From assembly GCF_018860825.1 (NCBI RefSeq), contig NZ_JAHKPZ010000030.1, forward strand, positions 402,932 to 466,931: DNA of 64,000 nucleotides. Direction: 5' to 3'. The DNA comes from Lacinutrix sp. C3R15 (GTDB lineage: Bacteria > Bacteroidota > Bacteroidia > Flavobacteriales > Flavobacteriaceae). A model generated the notes under the pieces. It saw only the letters and a program-made list of their open reading frames with translations. It was not told the origin of the DNA and ran no database searches. The position numbers and the translations under genes were made by a program. Shown here piece by piece: positions 1 to 8,698 of this stretch (its first letter is position 1; each line of letters begins with the position of its first letter).

Positions 1-56
1 ATTTCTGAAACCTTGCAGACTTATTTTAAGCACTGAAACTAGTTCAGTACTGGTAA

Positions 57-1337
57 CTATAAGTTTTTTAACCGTATAGTTACGGCGTTTTTGTGTGCGT
101 CTAATCCTTCAGCTGCTGCCATTAATTCAATAGCAGGACCAATAGTTTGAATACCTTCTTGACTTACATTTTGAAAGGTTATTTTCTTTACAAAACTATC
201 TAAGGATACACCACTATAATTTCTAGCATACCCATTTGTTGGTAAGGTATGATTGGTTCCGCTAGCGTAATCACCAGCGCTTTCGCAACTATATTTCCCT
301 AGAAACACAGAGCCTGCGTTTGTAATTTGTGTTATATAATTAGTAGCATTATCCGTTGCAAAAATCAAATGCTCAGGTGCATACAAATTGCTAAAAGCAA
401 CACATTCTTCTATAGAATTTAAAAGAATAGAACGGCTAATTTGTAAAGCTTTTGTTGCAATTTCTTTTCGTGGTAATTTTTCTAACTGCCTGTTTACTGC
501 TTCTGTAGTTTTGGCAATCATTGCTTCATTATCAGATAGTAAAATGACTTGGCTATCTGGACCATGTTCTGCTTGCGACAGCAAATCTGCAGCTACAAAT
601 TCTGGATTACTAGTTTCATCTGCAATTACTAAAACTTCACTTGGGCCAGCAGGCATATCAATAGCAATACCTTGTTGCTGAATTAACTCTTTCGCTTTGG
701 TTACGTATTGATTTCCTGGACCAAATATTTTATATACTTGCGGAACTGTTTGTGTTCCGTAAGCCATAGCTGCTACTGCTTGTGCGCCACCAACTTTAAC
801 TATTTTAGTAATACCTACCAAGTTTGCTGTGTATAATATTGCAGGATGCACTTTTCCTTCTTTATTTGGTGGTGTACACAAAACAATCTCTTTACAACCA
901 GCTAATTTTGCAGGAACACCAAGCATTAAAATGGTAGAAAATAAAGGCGCAGATCCTCCTGGAATATACAAACCAACCTTATCTATAGCTACCGATTTTC
1001 GCCAACATTTTACCCCTTTGGTGGTTTCTATAATTTGCTCTTTTTCTTTTTGAGCTGCGTGAAATGTTTCAATGTTTTGCTTTGCTAATTGAATGGCGCT
1101 TTTTAATTCTTCACTTATTAAACCGGTGGCTTCCTCAATTTCTGAAGCTTCTACTTGCAAGTTTTTTAAAGTCACCTTATCAAACTTTTTTGCATAAGCC
1201 AATAAGGCTTTATCTTTATTTGTTTTAACCTCTTGTAAAACATCTAAAACAAGAGCATCTAAAGATTGTTGGTCTAAAATTGGACGCTGTATTAAAGCAT
1301 TCCAAGCTTCTTTATTTGGATAACGAAATGCTTTCAT
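57..1337 (-). CDS. hisD: Histidinol dehydrogenase
   Basis: Catalyses the last two steps of histidine synthesis, oxidising L-histidinol through the aldehyde to histidine with NAD+ and a bound zinc; cytoplasmic. The 426-residue length is normal for HisD. Family marks are visible: the IPGGSAPL segment (about 125-132), the FGPGNQYV cofactor region (205-212), the zinc ligand pair in SQAEHGPDSQ (Gln255, His258), and APEHL plus GTNHTLPTNGYAR toward the C terminus. Its ATG overlaps the stop codon of hisG by one base, so the two are translationally coupled. It lies downstream of the his leader peptide and attenuator. The 56 bases to the left edge hold no gene; the operon probably continues there (hisC, hisB), which I infer only from usual gene order. 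Confidence 0.97.
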   Translation of the reverse strand: MKAFRYPNKEAWNALIQRPILDQQSLDALVLDVLQEVKTNKDKALLAYAKKFDKVTLKNLQVEASEIEEATGLISEELKSAIQLAKQNIETFHAAQKEKEQIIETTKGVKCWRKSVAIDKVGLYIPGGSAPLFSTILMLGVPAKLAGCKEIVLCTPPNKEGKVHPAILYTANLVGITKIVKVGGAQAVAAMAYGTQTVPQVYKIFGPGNQYVTKAKELIQQQGIAIDMPAGPSEVLVIADETSNPEFVAADLLSQAEHGPDSQVILLSDNEAMIAKTTEAVNRQLEKLPRKEIATKALQISRSILLNSIEECVAFSNLYAPEHLIFATDNATNYITQITNAGSVFLGKYSCESAGDYASGTNHTLPTNGYARNYSGVSLDSFVKKITFQNVSQEGIQTIGPAIELMAAAEGLDAHKNAVTIRLKNL

Positions 1338-2194
1338 TATAATACCATTTTATCAATTGGAACGACTAAAATACCTTCTGCTCCAGCATTTTTTAAGGCA
1401 TCAATATTATTCCAGAATTTATCTTCATCTATTACAGAGTGTAGGGAGCTCCAGCCTTCTTGGGCCAACGGAAGAATGGTTGGACTTTTTAACACTGGAA
1501 GAATTGCCGCTACCTCATCAATTTTATCATTTGGTACATTCATTAACACATATCGTGTATTTTTTGCACGTAGCACTGCTTGAATTCTAAATATTAATTT
1601 AGTTAAAATGGCTTCTTTTTCAGCATCTAGATTAATATTTTTTGCTAAAACAGCTTCCGATTTTAAAATAACTTGCGTTTCTCTTAATCCGTTTTTAAAC
1701 AAGGTACTTCCTGAACTCACAATATCACAAACACCATCTGCCAACCCTATATTTGGAGCTATTTCAACAGAACCAGAAATAACATGAATATCTGCTTCTA
1801 TATTATTTTCTTTTAAATAAGCATTAAGTGTGTTTGGGTAGGATGTTGCTATTTTTTTATCCTTAAAATAAGAAACTTCATTAGATTCAATTCTTTTAGG
1901 CACTGCTAAAGAAACTCTACATTTTGCGAAGCCTAATTTTTCTACTATTTCAGATTCTTTTTGTTTTTCGATTAAGATGTTTTCTCCAATAATAGCAATA
2001 TCTACCACTCCATCTTCTATGTACTGCGGAATATCGGAATTACGCAAATACAAAACCTCTATAGGAAAGTTTCTGGCAGCAACTTTTAATTGGTCTTTAC
2101 CATTATCAATTTTTATTCCACAATCTTTTAAAAGTTTTAAAGAATCTTCGTTTAATCTTCCGCTTTTTTGAATGGCAATTTTTAGTGTACTCAT
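1337..2194 (-). CDS. hisG: ATP phosphoribosyltransferase, long form
   Basis: Condenses ATP with PRPP in the first, committed and feedback-inhibited step of histidine synthesis. At 285 residues it is the long HisG form with its own C-terminal ACT-like regulatory domain (about 210-285), so no HisZ partner is needed. The periplasmic-binding-protein-like catalytic fold is visible, with the PRPP-binding stretch DIVSSGSTLFKNGL around residues 157-171. It is the first structural gene of the his operon. The start lies about 47 nt downstream of the attenuator terminator and about 100 nt after the leader peptide stop, and hisG overlaps hisD by one base. Control is therefore likely double: allosteric inhibition by histidine and transcription attenuation. 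Confidence 0.97.
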   Translation of the reverse strand: MSTLKIAIQKSGRLNEDSLKLLKDCGIKIDNGKDQLKVAARNFPIEVLYLRNSDIPQYIEDGVVDIAIIGENILIEKQKESEIVEKLGFAKCRVSLAVPKRIESNEVSYFKDKKIATSYPNTLNAYLKENNIEADIHVISGSVEIAPNIGLADGVCDIVSSGSTLFKNGLRETQVILKSEAVLAKNINLDAEKEAILTKLIFRIQAVLRAKNTRYVLMNVPNDKIDEVAAILPVLKSPTILPLAQEGWSSLHSVIDEDKFWNNIDALKNAGAEGILVVPIDKMVL

Positions 2195-2240
2195 TTTAAT
2201 TTTTGTTGAAGTCTGAAAAAACCAAAAGAGTAGAAAATAA

Positions 2241-2273
2241 AAAAACCCATCTGATTAATTCAGACGGGTTTTT
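2241..2273 (-). terminator. his operon attenuator (intrinsic terminator)
   Basis: On the minus strand the arms CCCGTCTGA and TCAGATGGG pair (one G-T) around an ATTAA loop and are followed by a run of seven T. It stands between the leader peptide and hisG, where a normal terminator would silence the operon. The 5' arm bases at 2259-2266 can instead pair over 8 bp (one wobble) with leader bases 2310-2317, codons 15-17 of the leader. That supplies a competing antiterminator. Confidence 0.88.
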
Positions 2274-2297
2274 GAAATATTTTTGAAATTACATATA

Positions 2298-2360
2298 TCA
2301 ATTCCTGTTCGCCTGAATGCAAATATGAAAATGATGATGATGTAATTGAATAAATGTCAT
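2298..2360 (-). CDS. hisL: his operon leader peptide
   Basis: A 20-codon ORF starting ATG at 2360 and ending TGA at 2298. It begins MTFIQL, continues HHHHFH (His7-10 and His12) and ends ICIQANRN. Five of 20 residues are histidine, placed just before the segment that can pair with the downstream terminator arm. Expected logic, known from other His leaders: with little charged tRNA-His the ribosome stalls in the His run, codons 15-17 stay free to form the antiterminator and hisGD are transcribed. With ample histidine the ribosome runs to the stop, covers that segment, and the terminator at 2241-2273 forms. The ORF is far too short for automatic callers. Start choice is supported by a good promoter 20 nt upstream and by the His run being in frame. 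Confidence 0.9.
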   Translation of the reverse strand: MTFIQLHHHHFHICIQANRN

Positions 2361-2379
2361 TTGTATCTTATTGATACGC

Positions 2380-2411
2380 CAAAGGTAACAATAATTTCTA
2401 ATTGTGACAAT
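2380..2411 (-). promoter_or_regulatory. his operon promoter
   Basis: Minus-strand -7 element TACCTTTG at 2380-2387 matches TAnnTTTG exactly, with a TTG -33 element at 2408-2410 and a 20-nt spacer. It lies just after argH, with no clear terminator between, so some arg read-through may also enter the his leader. Confidence 0.75.
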
Positions 2412-2436
2412 TTTTCAAAATCATTTTCAAATTATT

Positions 2437-3717
2437 TTATTTTTCTAAAGGAAACTTGCTTTTAATTTCCTCTAAACACAAATTACCAATACTACCAACA
2501 TGTGTATGTTTTTTAGAAGTATCTGGTTTATAGGTTCCGTTTTCTACTTCACCACCAATTTTTTGATACGCTTCTCTAAACGGCATACCTTGTACCACTA
2601 AAGTATTTATATTATCTACAGTAAAAAGATACTGATATTTTGCATCATTTAGGTCGATTTCTTTTACAATTACTTGCTGTATTGCGTAATTAAAAATATC
2701 TAAAAGGTCTTTTACATCTTCTATAGCAGCGATTATATTTTCTTTTAACAACTGAAAATCTCTATGATAACCACTTGGTAAGTTATTAGTAATTAACACC
2801 GTTTCGGTATGTAAGGCTTGAATTTTATTTGCTTTCCCTCTAATTAGCTCGAACACATCGGGATTCTTTTTGTGTGGCATGATACTACTTCCTGTAGTCA
2901 ACTCATCAGGAAAGGCGATAAAGCCAAAATTCTGACTATTATACACACAAATATCCATAGCAAAACGCGCTAAGGTATTACACAGACTTCCTAATGCTAA
3001 GGCAATGGTACGTTCGCTTTTTCCTCTACTCATTTGCGCAGCAACTACATTATATTTTAAGGTAGAAAAACCTAATTCTTGAGTTGTTAATTGTCTGTCA
3101 ATAGGAAACGAACTTCCGTAACCTGCTGCAGAACCTAAAGGGTTTTGATCTACGGTTTTTAAGGCTGCATTTAATAAATACACATCATCGATTAAAACTT
3201 CTGCATAGGCAGAAAACCACAAACCAAAGGAAGAAGGCATAGCAACTTGCAAATGTGTGTAACCAGGCAGCAAAGCATCTTTATGGGTTTCTGCTAAACC
3301 TAAAAGCGTATTAAAAAAGACCTTAGTCTTATCATTAATCAACCCAAGATTGTCTTTATAATACAACTGAAGCGCAACTAAAACCTGATCGTTTCTAGAA
3401 CGTGCGGTGTGAATTTTTTTTCCTACATCACCTAAGGTTTTTGTGAGTTCAAATTCAATTTTAGAATGCACATCTTCAAAAGAATCTTCAATAACAAAGG
3501 TGTCATTTTCAATAGTTTCTTCAATCGTCTGCAAACCACTTTTAAGTTGTTGCAATTCTTCCGAAGAAATAATACCTATAGACTCTAACATGATTGCATG
3601 TGCCAATGATGCTTGCACATCATATTTAGCAATATACAAGTCTATTTCTCTATCGTTTCCAACAGTAAACTGTTCTATTTTTTTATCGATACTTGTTCCC
3701 TTATCCCAGAGTTTCAT
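2437..3717 (-). CDS. argH: Argininosuccinate lyase
   Basis: Splits argininosuccinate into arginine and fumarate, the final step of arginine synthesis; a cytoplasmic homotetramer of the fumarase/aspartase superfamily. The signature GSSIMPHKKNPD is at 276-287 with the catalytic serine loop, and PGYTHLQ (151-157) carries the general-base region histidine. HTARSRNDQ (103-111) is the substrate-binding motif. At 426 residues it is slightly shorter than the roughly 460 of E. coli, usual for Bacteroidota. It is the last gene of the arg operon, separated from argE by a 97-nt gap that holds two small palindromic repeats. Downstream there is only about 26 nt before the his promoter. Confidence 0.97.
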   Translation of the reverse strand: MKLWDKGTSIDKKIEQFTVGNDREIDLYIAKYDVQASLAHAIMLESIGIISSEELQQLKSGLQTIEETIENDTFVIEDSFEDVHSKIEFELTKTLGDVGKKIHTARSRNDQVLVALQLYYKDNLGLINDKTKVFFNTLLGLAETHKDALLPGYTHLQVAMPSSFGLWFSAYAEVLIDDVYLLNAALKTVDQNPLGSAAGYGSSFPIDRQLTTQELGFSTLKYNVVAAQMSRGKSERTIALALGSLCNTLARFAMDICVYNSQNFGFIAFPDELTTGSSIMPHKKNPDVFELIRGKANKIQALHTETVLITNNLPSGYHRDFQLLKENIIAAIEDVKDLLDIFNYAIQQVIVKEIDLNDAKYQYLFTVDNINTLVVQGMPFREAYQKIGGEVENGTYKPDTSKKHTHVGSIGNLCLEEIKSKFPLEK

Positions 3718-3732
3718 AATTTTTAGTTTTTT

Positions 3733-3806
3733 GATATTCCTGCCAAAGCAAGAATCTATTTTTCAACATTATTCCCTTTAACGGATTCCTGCTTTCGCAG
3801 GAATGA
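3733..3806. repeat. Pair of short palindromic repeats (ATTCCTGC type)
   Basis: Two inverted repeats in the argE-argH gap. The right copy, 3783-3806, has arms ATTCCTGC and GCAGGAAT around TTTC. The left copy, 3733-3754, is degenerate (ATTCCTGC, CAAA, GCAAGAAT). Hairpins of this kind are common dispersed elements in flavobacterial genomes; here they lie inside a transcribed operon. Confidence 0.65.
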
Positions 3807-3814
3807 CAGCAGGA

Positions 3815-4876
3815 TTAAAGTACTTTTTCTAATAATTCTATATATATTTTAATGCCTTCTTTTATTTCATTCACATAAATAAATTCATCTGCAGAATGCG
3901 ATCGTGTACTATCTCCAGGTCCTAATTTTAAAGAAGGACAACTTAAGACTGCTTGATCTGATAATGTTGGCGAACCATAGGTGCTTCTGCCTATTTCTAC
4001 TCCTGCAATTACCAAAGGATGATCAATAGGAATAGACGATGAATTTAGTTTTATACTTCGTGGCATAATACTGTCACAAGGTGCTTCTTTTTGTAAAATA
4101 TCTACAATCTCCTGGTTAGAATATTTATCATTCACACGAACATCTACTACCAATTTCACGTCTGCAGGCACTGCATTATGCTGCTTTCCTGCATTAATTT
4201 GTGTGATTGTCATTTTTACTTCACCTAAGGCTTCTGATCTTTTATTAAAAGTATAATTTTTAAACCACTCTAAAACCGGAATGGTATTATAAATAGCATT
4301 GTTATTATTTGGATGTGCTGCGTGACTTGGTGTTCCTTTTACCACTGCATCTAAAACCACTAAACCTTTTTCAGCAACTGCCAATTGCATTAAGGTTGGC
4401 TCACCAACTATGGCTACATCTACTTTTGGAATAACAGTTAACATGCTATTTAAGCCATCTGGACCACTACTCTCTTCTTCTGCAGAAGCGACAATTACCA
4501 AATTAAAATTAAGATTTTCTCTGTTATAAAAATACGCAAAAGTTGCCAATAAACTTACTAGACAACCTCCAGCGTCATTACTACCCAAACCATATAATTT
4601 TCCGTCTTCTACAATGGCTTTAAAAGGGTTTTTAGTATAACCATTATTAGGTTTAACGGTATCGTGATGCGAGTTTAACAACAACGTTGGTTTACTCTCA
4701 TCAAAATGTTTATTGGTTGCCCAAACGTTATTTTTTGTTCTTTTAAATGGAATATCCTGCTTGTTAAACCATTGCTCAATATGTTTTGCTGTTTGGTCTT
4801 CATCAGAAGAAAACGACTCTGTTTCTATGAGCGTTTTTAACAGCTGTATAGCTCCTGTTGTTAGTTTTTCTATCAT
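3815..4876 (-). CDS. argE: M20-family N-acyl-ornithine/citrulline deacylase (ArgE type)
   Basis: Zinc amidohydrolase that removes the N-acyl group from the arginine-pathway intermediate. With an ArgF' transcarbamylase next door acting on acylated ornithine, the likely substrate is N-succinyl- or N-acetyl-citrulline, not acetylornithine; this is inference. Visible M20 features: HHD at 70-72 (metal ligand His70, Asp72), the GLGSNDAGG metal Asp101, and the catalytic/metal glutamates in ASAEEES (about 130-136). A dimerisation domain follows, and GDSTRSHSADEF near the C terminus carries the last metal histidine. 353 residues is normal. Its ATG overlaps the argB stop by 4 nt. Confidence 0.9.
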   Translation of the reverse strand: MIEKLTTGAIQLLKTLIETESFSSDEDQTAKHIEQWFNKQDIPFKRTKNNVWATNKHFDESKPTLLLNSHHDTVKPNNGYTKNPFKAIVEDGKLYGLGSNDAGGCLVSLLATFAYFYNRENLNFNLVIVASAEEESSGPDGLNSMLTVIPKVDVAIVGEPTLMQLAVAEKGLVVLDAVVKGTPSHAAHPNNNNAIYNTIPVLEWFKNYTFNKRSEALGEVKMTITQINAGKQHNAVPADVKLVVDVRVNDKYSNQEIVDILQKEAPCDSIMPRSIKLNSSSIPIDHPLVIAGVEIGRSTYGSPTLSDQAVLSCPSLKLGPGDSTRSHSADEFIYVNEIKEGIKIYIELLEKVL

Positions 4877-5649
4877 TTTGTAATGGTTGTGTGTTTATTA
4901 TTGGCATTAAAAAGCATATCTGATGTACCAATACAAACTTTTTGTACTTTATTATTTATAGCATAAAAACAGTTGTTTAGTTTAGGCAACATACCTTCAT
5001 AAATAATTCCGTTTTCAATTAATAGCGGATAGCTTTTTGAGTTTATATTTTCGATAACAGAATCGTCATTATTTACATCTTTTAAAACCCCATTTTTTTC
5101 GAAACAATAATATAACTCGCTGTTATAAACAGAAGCAAAACTTATTGCTATTTCGGAAGCAACAGTGTCTGCATTGGTATTTAACAACTGTCCCTTTTTA
5201 TCATGTGTGATAGCACAAAAAACAGGTGTTATATTATTATTTAAAAGTATTTCTAGCGTTTCTGTATTCACCTTTTTTACATCTCCTACAAATCCATAGT
5301 TGATTGTTTTAACAGGTCTTTTATTAGATACAATTGTGTTACCATCTGCGCCAGAAAACCCAATTGCATTGCAATTGTTAGCTTGTAATTGCGCTACTAT
5401 ATTTTTATTGATTTTTCCTGCATACACCATGGTAATAATAGCTAAAGTATCTGCATCTGTAACCCTTCTGCCATCAACCATTTTAACTTCTACTTGCATT
5501 TTTTTCGCTAACTTTGTTGCTAACTTCCCTCCTCCATGTACTAAAATTTTAGGTCCCTGGATAGTTGCAAATGCTTGTAAAAATTGTTGTAATGCGACAT
5601 CATCATCAATGATATTCCCACCAATTTTTATAACTTTTAGTGTTTTCAT
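4873..5649 (-). CDS. argB: N-acylglutamate kinase
   Basis: Phosphorylates the side-chain carboxylate of N-acylglutamate using ATP, the second step of arginine synthesis. Amino-acid-kinase fold with the phosphate-binding VIKIGGNIIDD (about 6-16) and VHGGGK (37-42), and GFVGDVKKVN near residue 125. 258 residues fits the short ArgB form that lacks the N-terminal helix of arginine-inhibited enzymes, so feedback inhibition by arginine is not expected. It overlaps argE and argF' by 4 nt at each end, indicating tight translational coupling of argF'-argB-argE. In this lineage the natural substrate may be N-succinylglutamate. Confidence 0.94.
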   Translation of the reverse strand: MKTLKVIKIGGNIIDDDVALQQFLQAFATIQGPKILVHGGGKLATKLAKKMQVEVKMVDGRRVTDADTLAIITMVYAGKINKNIVAQLQANNCNAIGFSGADGNTIVSNKRPVKTINYGFVGDVKKVNTETLEILLNNNITPVFCAITHDKKGQLLNTNADTVASEIAISFASVYNSELYYCFEKNGVLKDVNNDDSVIENINSKSYPLLIENGIIYEGMLPKLNNCFYAINNKVQKVCIGTSDMLFNANNKHTTITK

Positions 5650-6587
5650 TTTAAATGATTTTCTAATATCTGTTGCAACACTATTTGCGCCGCAAATGTT
5701 CTATTATTTGCTTGTTTTATTACCACTGAATTCTCGCTATCTAAAACAGCATCTTCAACAACCACGTTTCGTCTAACTGGTAAACAATGCATAAATTTTG
5801 CACTACCCAATTTAGCTTTGGTCATCATCCAGTTTTGATCTTGATTTAGCACTTTACCGTAATCTTTATAACTACTCCAGTTTTTTACATATACAAAATC
5901 GGCATTCTTCAAGGCCTCTTCTTGGTTATGGTTTATGCTAGTATTTTTCGTGATTGCTTTACTTAACTCATAACCTTTAGGATGTGTTATAGTTAAATCA
6001 ACATCCATATTTTGCATGATTTCTACAAATGAGTTTGCAACTGCCTGAGGCAATGCTTTTGGATGAGGAGCCCAAGACAACACTACTTTTGGCTTTGGTT
6101 TTTCGGATAACTCTGTAATAGTAATTGCGTCTGTTAAAGCTTGTAAAGGATGTGCAGTTGCACTTTCCATATTCACAATTGGCACTGTTGCATATTTAAT
6201 AAAACTTTGCAAAACAAATTCACTTTCGTCTTTTTGCTTATCTGTTAAACTCGGAAATGCTCTTACAGCAATTACATCTGCATACTGCGAAATAACTTGT
6301 GCTGCTTCTTTAATGTGTTCTGAAGCATTTGCATTCATAATGGTTCCATCTTCAAATTCTAAATTCCACGCGTCATTTACATTTAAAACCATAACATTCA
6401 TTCCTAAGTTTTTTGCAGCTTTTTCCGTACTTAAACGAGTACGTAAACTAGCATTAAAAAACAGCATTACTAAGGTTTTATTTTTCCCTAAGTCTTGCAA
6501 TGCAAAAGGGTCCATTTTTAGTAAAATAGCTTCTCTTATAGTTTCTTGAAGATTAGAAATATCTTTTATGTTGGTATATTTTTTCAT
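5646..6587 (-). CDS. argF': N-acyl-L-ornithine carbamoyltransferase (SOTCase/AOTCase type)
   Basis: Transfers a carbamoyl group to N-acylated ornithine, giving N-acylcitrulline. It differs from ordinary ArgF: the carbamoyl-phosphate motif is FFNASLRTR (43-51, usually STRT), with HPLQ (146-149) and HCLPVRRN (267-274). These match the Bacteroides N-succinylornithine transcarbamylase group. In that family one residue in the loop before EH decides the acyl group: Glu favours acetyl, while Pro, Ser or Val favour succinyl. Here the residue is Ser89 (NASEH), which points to N-succinylornithine. The alignment is from memory, so specificity is inference. 313 residues. It overlaps argB by 4 nt and lies 65 nt after argD. 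Confidence 0.9.
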   Translation of the reverse strand: MKKYTNIKDISNLQETIREAILLKMDPFALQDLGKNKTLVMLFFNASLRTRLSTEKAAKNLGMNVMVLNVNDAWNLEFEDGTIMNANASEHIKEAAQVISQYADVIAVRAFPSLTDKQKDESEFVLQSFIKYATVPIVNMESATAHPLQALTDAITITELSEKPKPKVVLSWAPHPKALPQAVANSFVEIMQNMDVDLTITHPKGYELSKAITKNTSINHNQEEALKNADFVYVKNWSSYKDYGKVLNQDQNWMMTKAKLGSAKFMHCLPVRRNVVVEDAVLDSENSVVIKQANNRTFAAQIVLQQILENHLK

Positions 6588-6652
6588 GTTAAAAAGGGTG
6601 CCACTAACTCAAAAAGACCATTTTATTCTTCTTGAGCCAAGTGGGATTTTTT

Positions 6653-7783
6653 TTATGTTTTCAATTCTTTTTCTAAGGCATCAAAAAAGATATCTATGTG
6701 TTTTTTCTGAATGGTTAAAGGAGGAAGAATTCGCAATAAATTAGGATTTTTAGCGCTTCCTGTAAATATTTTATAATTAAAGATTAGCTTTTTACGAAGC
6801 TCTGCTATTGGAAAATCAAATTCTAACCCCAGCATCAAACCCCTTCCTTTTGTATTTTTTATTTCAGGAATAGCCTTTGCTTTATCTATAAAATAAGCAG
6901 AAATTTCTTTTGCATTTTGCATTAGGTTTTCCTCTTCAATAACTTCTAAAACTGTTGAAGAAGCTACACAGGCTAAATGATTTCCACCAAAAGTGGTTCC
7001 TAACAAACCAAAAGAAGCTTTGATATTAGGATGGATTAAAATACCACCAATTGGAAACCCATTTCCCATACCTTTTGCAATAGAAATAATATCTGGAGTT
7101 ACATTGTATTTTTGAAACGCAAAGAAGTCACCTGTTCTACCAAAACCAGACTGCACCTCATCTGCGATAAAACAGGTATTGTACTTTTTACATAATGCAT
7201 CTACACCTTCATAGAAAACCGCTGTACTTTCATCTAACCCTCCAACACCTTGAATGCACTCAATAATTACAGCACAAACATTGTTTTTTGCTAATACTTT
7301 TTCTAAGGTTTTTAAATCTCCTAATTCTAAAATCTCTACTTCTTGCTGCGCATTCACTGGCGCAATAATTTTGGCATTATCTGTTGCCGCAACTGCAGCA
7401 GAGGTACGACCATGAAATCCGTTTTTAAAAGCTATAATTTTTTTCTTTCCGTTATGAAAAGATGCTAATTTTAAAGCATTTTCATTAGCCTCTGCACCAG
7501 AATTACATAAAAACAATTGGTAATCTACACAACCTGATAACTGTTCTATTTTTTTAGCCAAGTGTACTTGTAACGGATTAATAATCGAGTTACTATAAAA
7601 CCCTAACTTGGCAACTTGTTCACTAATATTTTTTACATACTTAGGATGCGAATGCCCAATAGATATTACAGCATGTCCTCCATATAGATCTAAATATTTG
7701 GTATTGTTTTCATCAAAAACATAAACATCTTTAGCCTTTACAGGTGTGATATTAAATAATGGATATACGTTAAATAAACTCAT
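6653..7783 (-). CDS. argD: N-acylornithine aminotransferase (class III PLP)
   Basis: PLP enzyme that converts N-acylglutamate 5-semialdehyde plus glutamate into N-acylornithine plus 2-oxoglutarate. Class III (ornithine/acetylornithine aminotransferase) features: NSGAEANENALKLA (94-107) binding phosphate, GFHGRT (122-127), IADEVQSGFGRTG (206-218) with the cofactor Asp, and the Schiff-base lysine Lys237 in SIAKGMGNGFPIGG. 376 residues, slightly shorter than E. coli ArgD. It lies between argF' and proC in the arg operon. Because proC is adjacent, a second role as ornithine 5-aminotransferase feeding proline synthesis is possible but cannot be decided here. Confidence 0.93.
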   Translation of the reverse strand: MSLFNVYPLFNITPVKAKDVYVFDENNTKYLDLYGGHAVISIGHSHPKYVKNISEQVAKLGFYSNSIINPLQVHLAKKIEQLSGCVDYQLFLCNSGAEANENALKLASFHNGKKKIIAFKNGFHGRTSAAVAATDNAKIIAPVNAQQEVEILELGDLKTLEKVLAKNNVCAVIIECIQGVGGLDESTAVFYEGVDALCKKYNTCFIADEVQSGFGRTGDFFAFQKYNVTPDIISIAKGMGNGFPIGGILIHPNIKASFGLLGTTFGGNHLACVASSTVLEVIEEENLMQNAKEISAYFIDKAKAIPEIKNTKGRGLMLGLEFDFPIAELRKKLIFNYKIFTGSAKNPNLLRILPPLTIQKKHIDIFFDALEKELKT

Positions 7784-7879
7784 TTTATTTCTTTTTTTTT
7801 TACCATTTATAGCGAAGCAAAGGATTTATTTTACGCCATGAGATTCTTCAATCCTTCTTCCTTTAAATAGCATATAGCC

Positions 7880-8680
7880 TTATATCTGCTCTTTTTTAAT
7901 GTTACTAATTTTGTTAAATGAAGCAATCATACCCTGAATTAAAGAAGAACTCAATCCTTTATGTTCCATTTCATTTAAACCTTCAATTGTACAACCTTTT
8001 GGCGTGGTAACTCTGTCAATTTCTTCTTCTGGATGATTTCCATTATTAATTAATAAACTTGCTGCTCCTTCACTGGTGTACATGGCTAATTCTTGTGCTT
8101 CTTTAGCATCAAAACCTAACTGAATAGCAGCTTGTGTTGTTGCTCTAATTAAACGCATCCAAAAGGCAACACCACTTGCACAAACTACTGTTGCTGCTTG
8201 CATTTGACTTTCTGGAATACTTAAAGAATGTCCTAATCGGTTAAAAATAGCTTCAGCAATTTTAATGCGCTTTTCCCCTTGCGTATTACTACATAAGCAA
8301 GTCATAGATTTACCAACTGCAATTGCAGTATTTGGCATGGCACGAATAATAAATGTATCGGTTCCTACAATTTCTTCCATTTTAGGTATTAAAAAACCTG
8401 TAATGGTAGATATTAAGACGTGTTTTTCTGTTAAATATGGTTTTACATCGTTTAAAATTCCTTCAAAATGTGCTGGTTGTACTGCAAACAGGATGATATC
8501 GGATTGTTTTACCGCCTCTGTATTATCTGTGGTTATATACACATTTTTATATCCATCAAACTCTTGAATGCCTTCAATATTTCTTTTGGTTAAATACAAA
8601 CTGGTAATAGCATTTGTAGTTATTAATCCTTTTGCTATAGATTTACCTAAGTTACCTGTACCTATAATTGCTATTTTCAT
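7880..8680 (-). CDS. proC: Pyrroline-5-carboxylate reductase
   Basis: Reduces 1-pyrroline-5-carboxylate to L-proline with NAD(P)H. The N terminus carries the Rossmann motif GTGNLGKSIAKG (7-18), followed by RAMPNTAIAVGKSMT around 113-127 and the C-terminal dimer domain with EGAASLL and TTPKGCTIEGL, all typical of ProC. 266 residues is the usual length. Its presence inside the arg operon, without proA or proB nearby, links proline to arginine regulation. Glutamate semialdehyde could come from an ArgD-type transamination of ornithine or from proAB elsewhere. Palindromic repeat DNA separates it from argC. Confidence 0.94.
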   Translation of the reverse strand: MKIAIIGTGNLGKSIAKGLITTNAITSLYLTKRNIEGIQEFDGYKNVYITTDNTEAVKQSDIILFAVQPAHFEGILNDVKPYLTEKHVLISTITGFLIPKMEEIVGTDTFIIRAMPNTAIAVGKSMTCLCSNTQGEKRIKIAEAIFNRLGHSLSIPESQMQAATVVCASGVAFWMRLIRATTQAAIQLGFDAKEAQELAMYTSEGAASLLINNGNHPEEEIDRVTTPKGCTIEGLNEMEHKGLSSSLIQGMIASFNKISNIKKEQI

Positions 8681-8698
8681 ATGTTCGTTTTTATTGTT

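Noticed and set aside
1..56. Palindromic sequence CTGAAACTAGTTCAG and CCTTGCAG at the left edge
   Set aside because: It may be a truncated dispersed repeat or part of the hisD-hisC gap, but the window ends too soon to decide.
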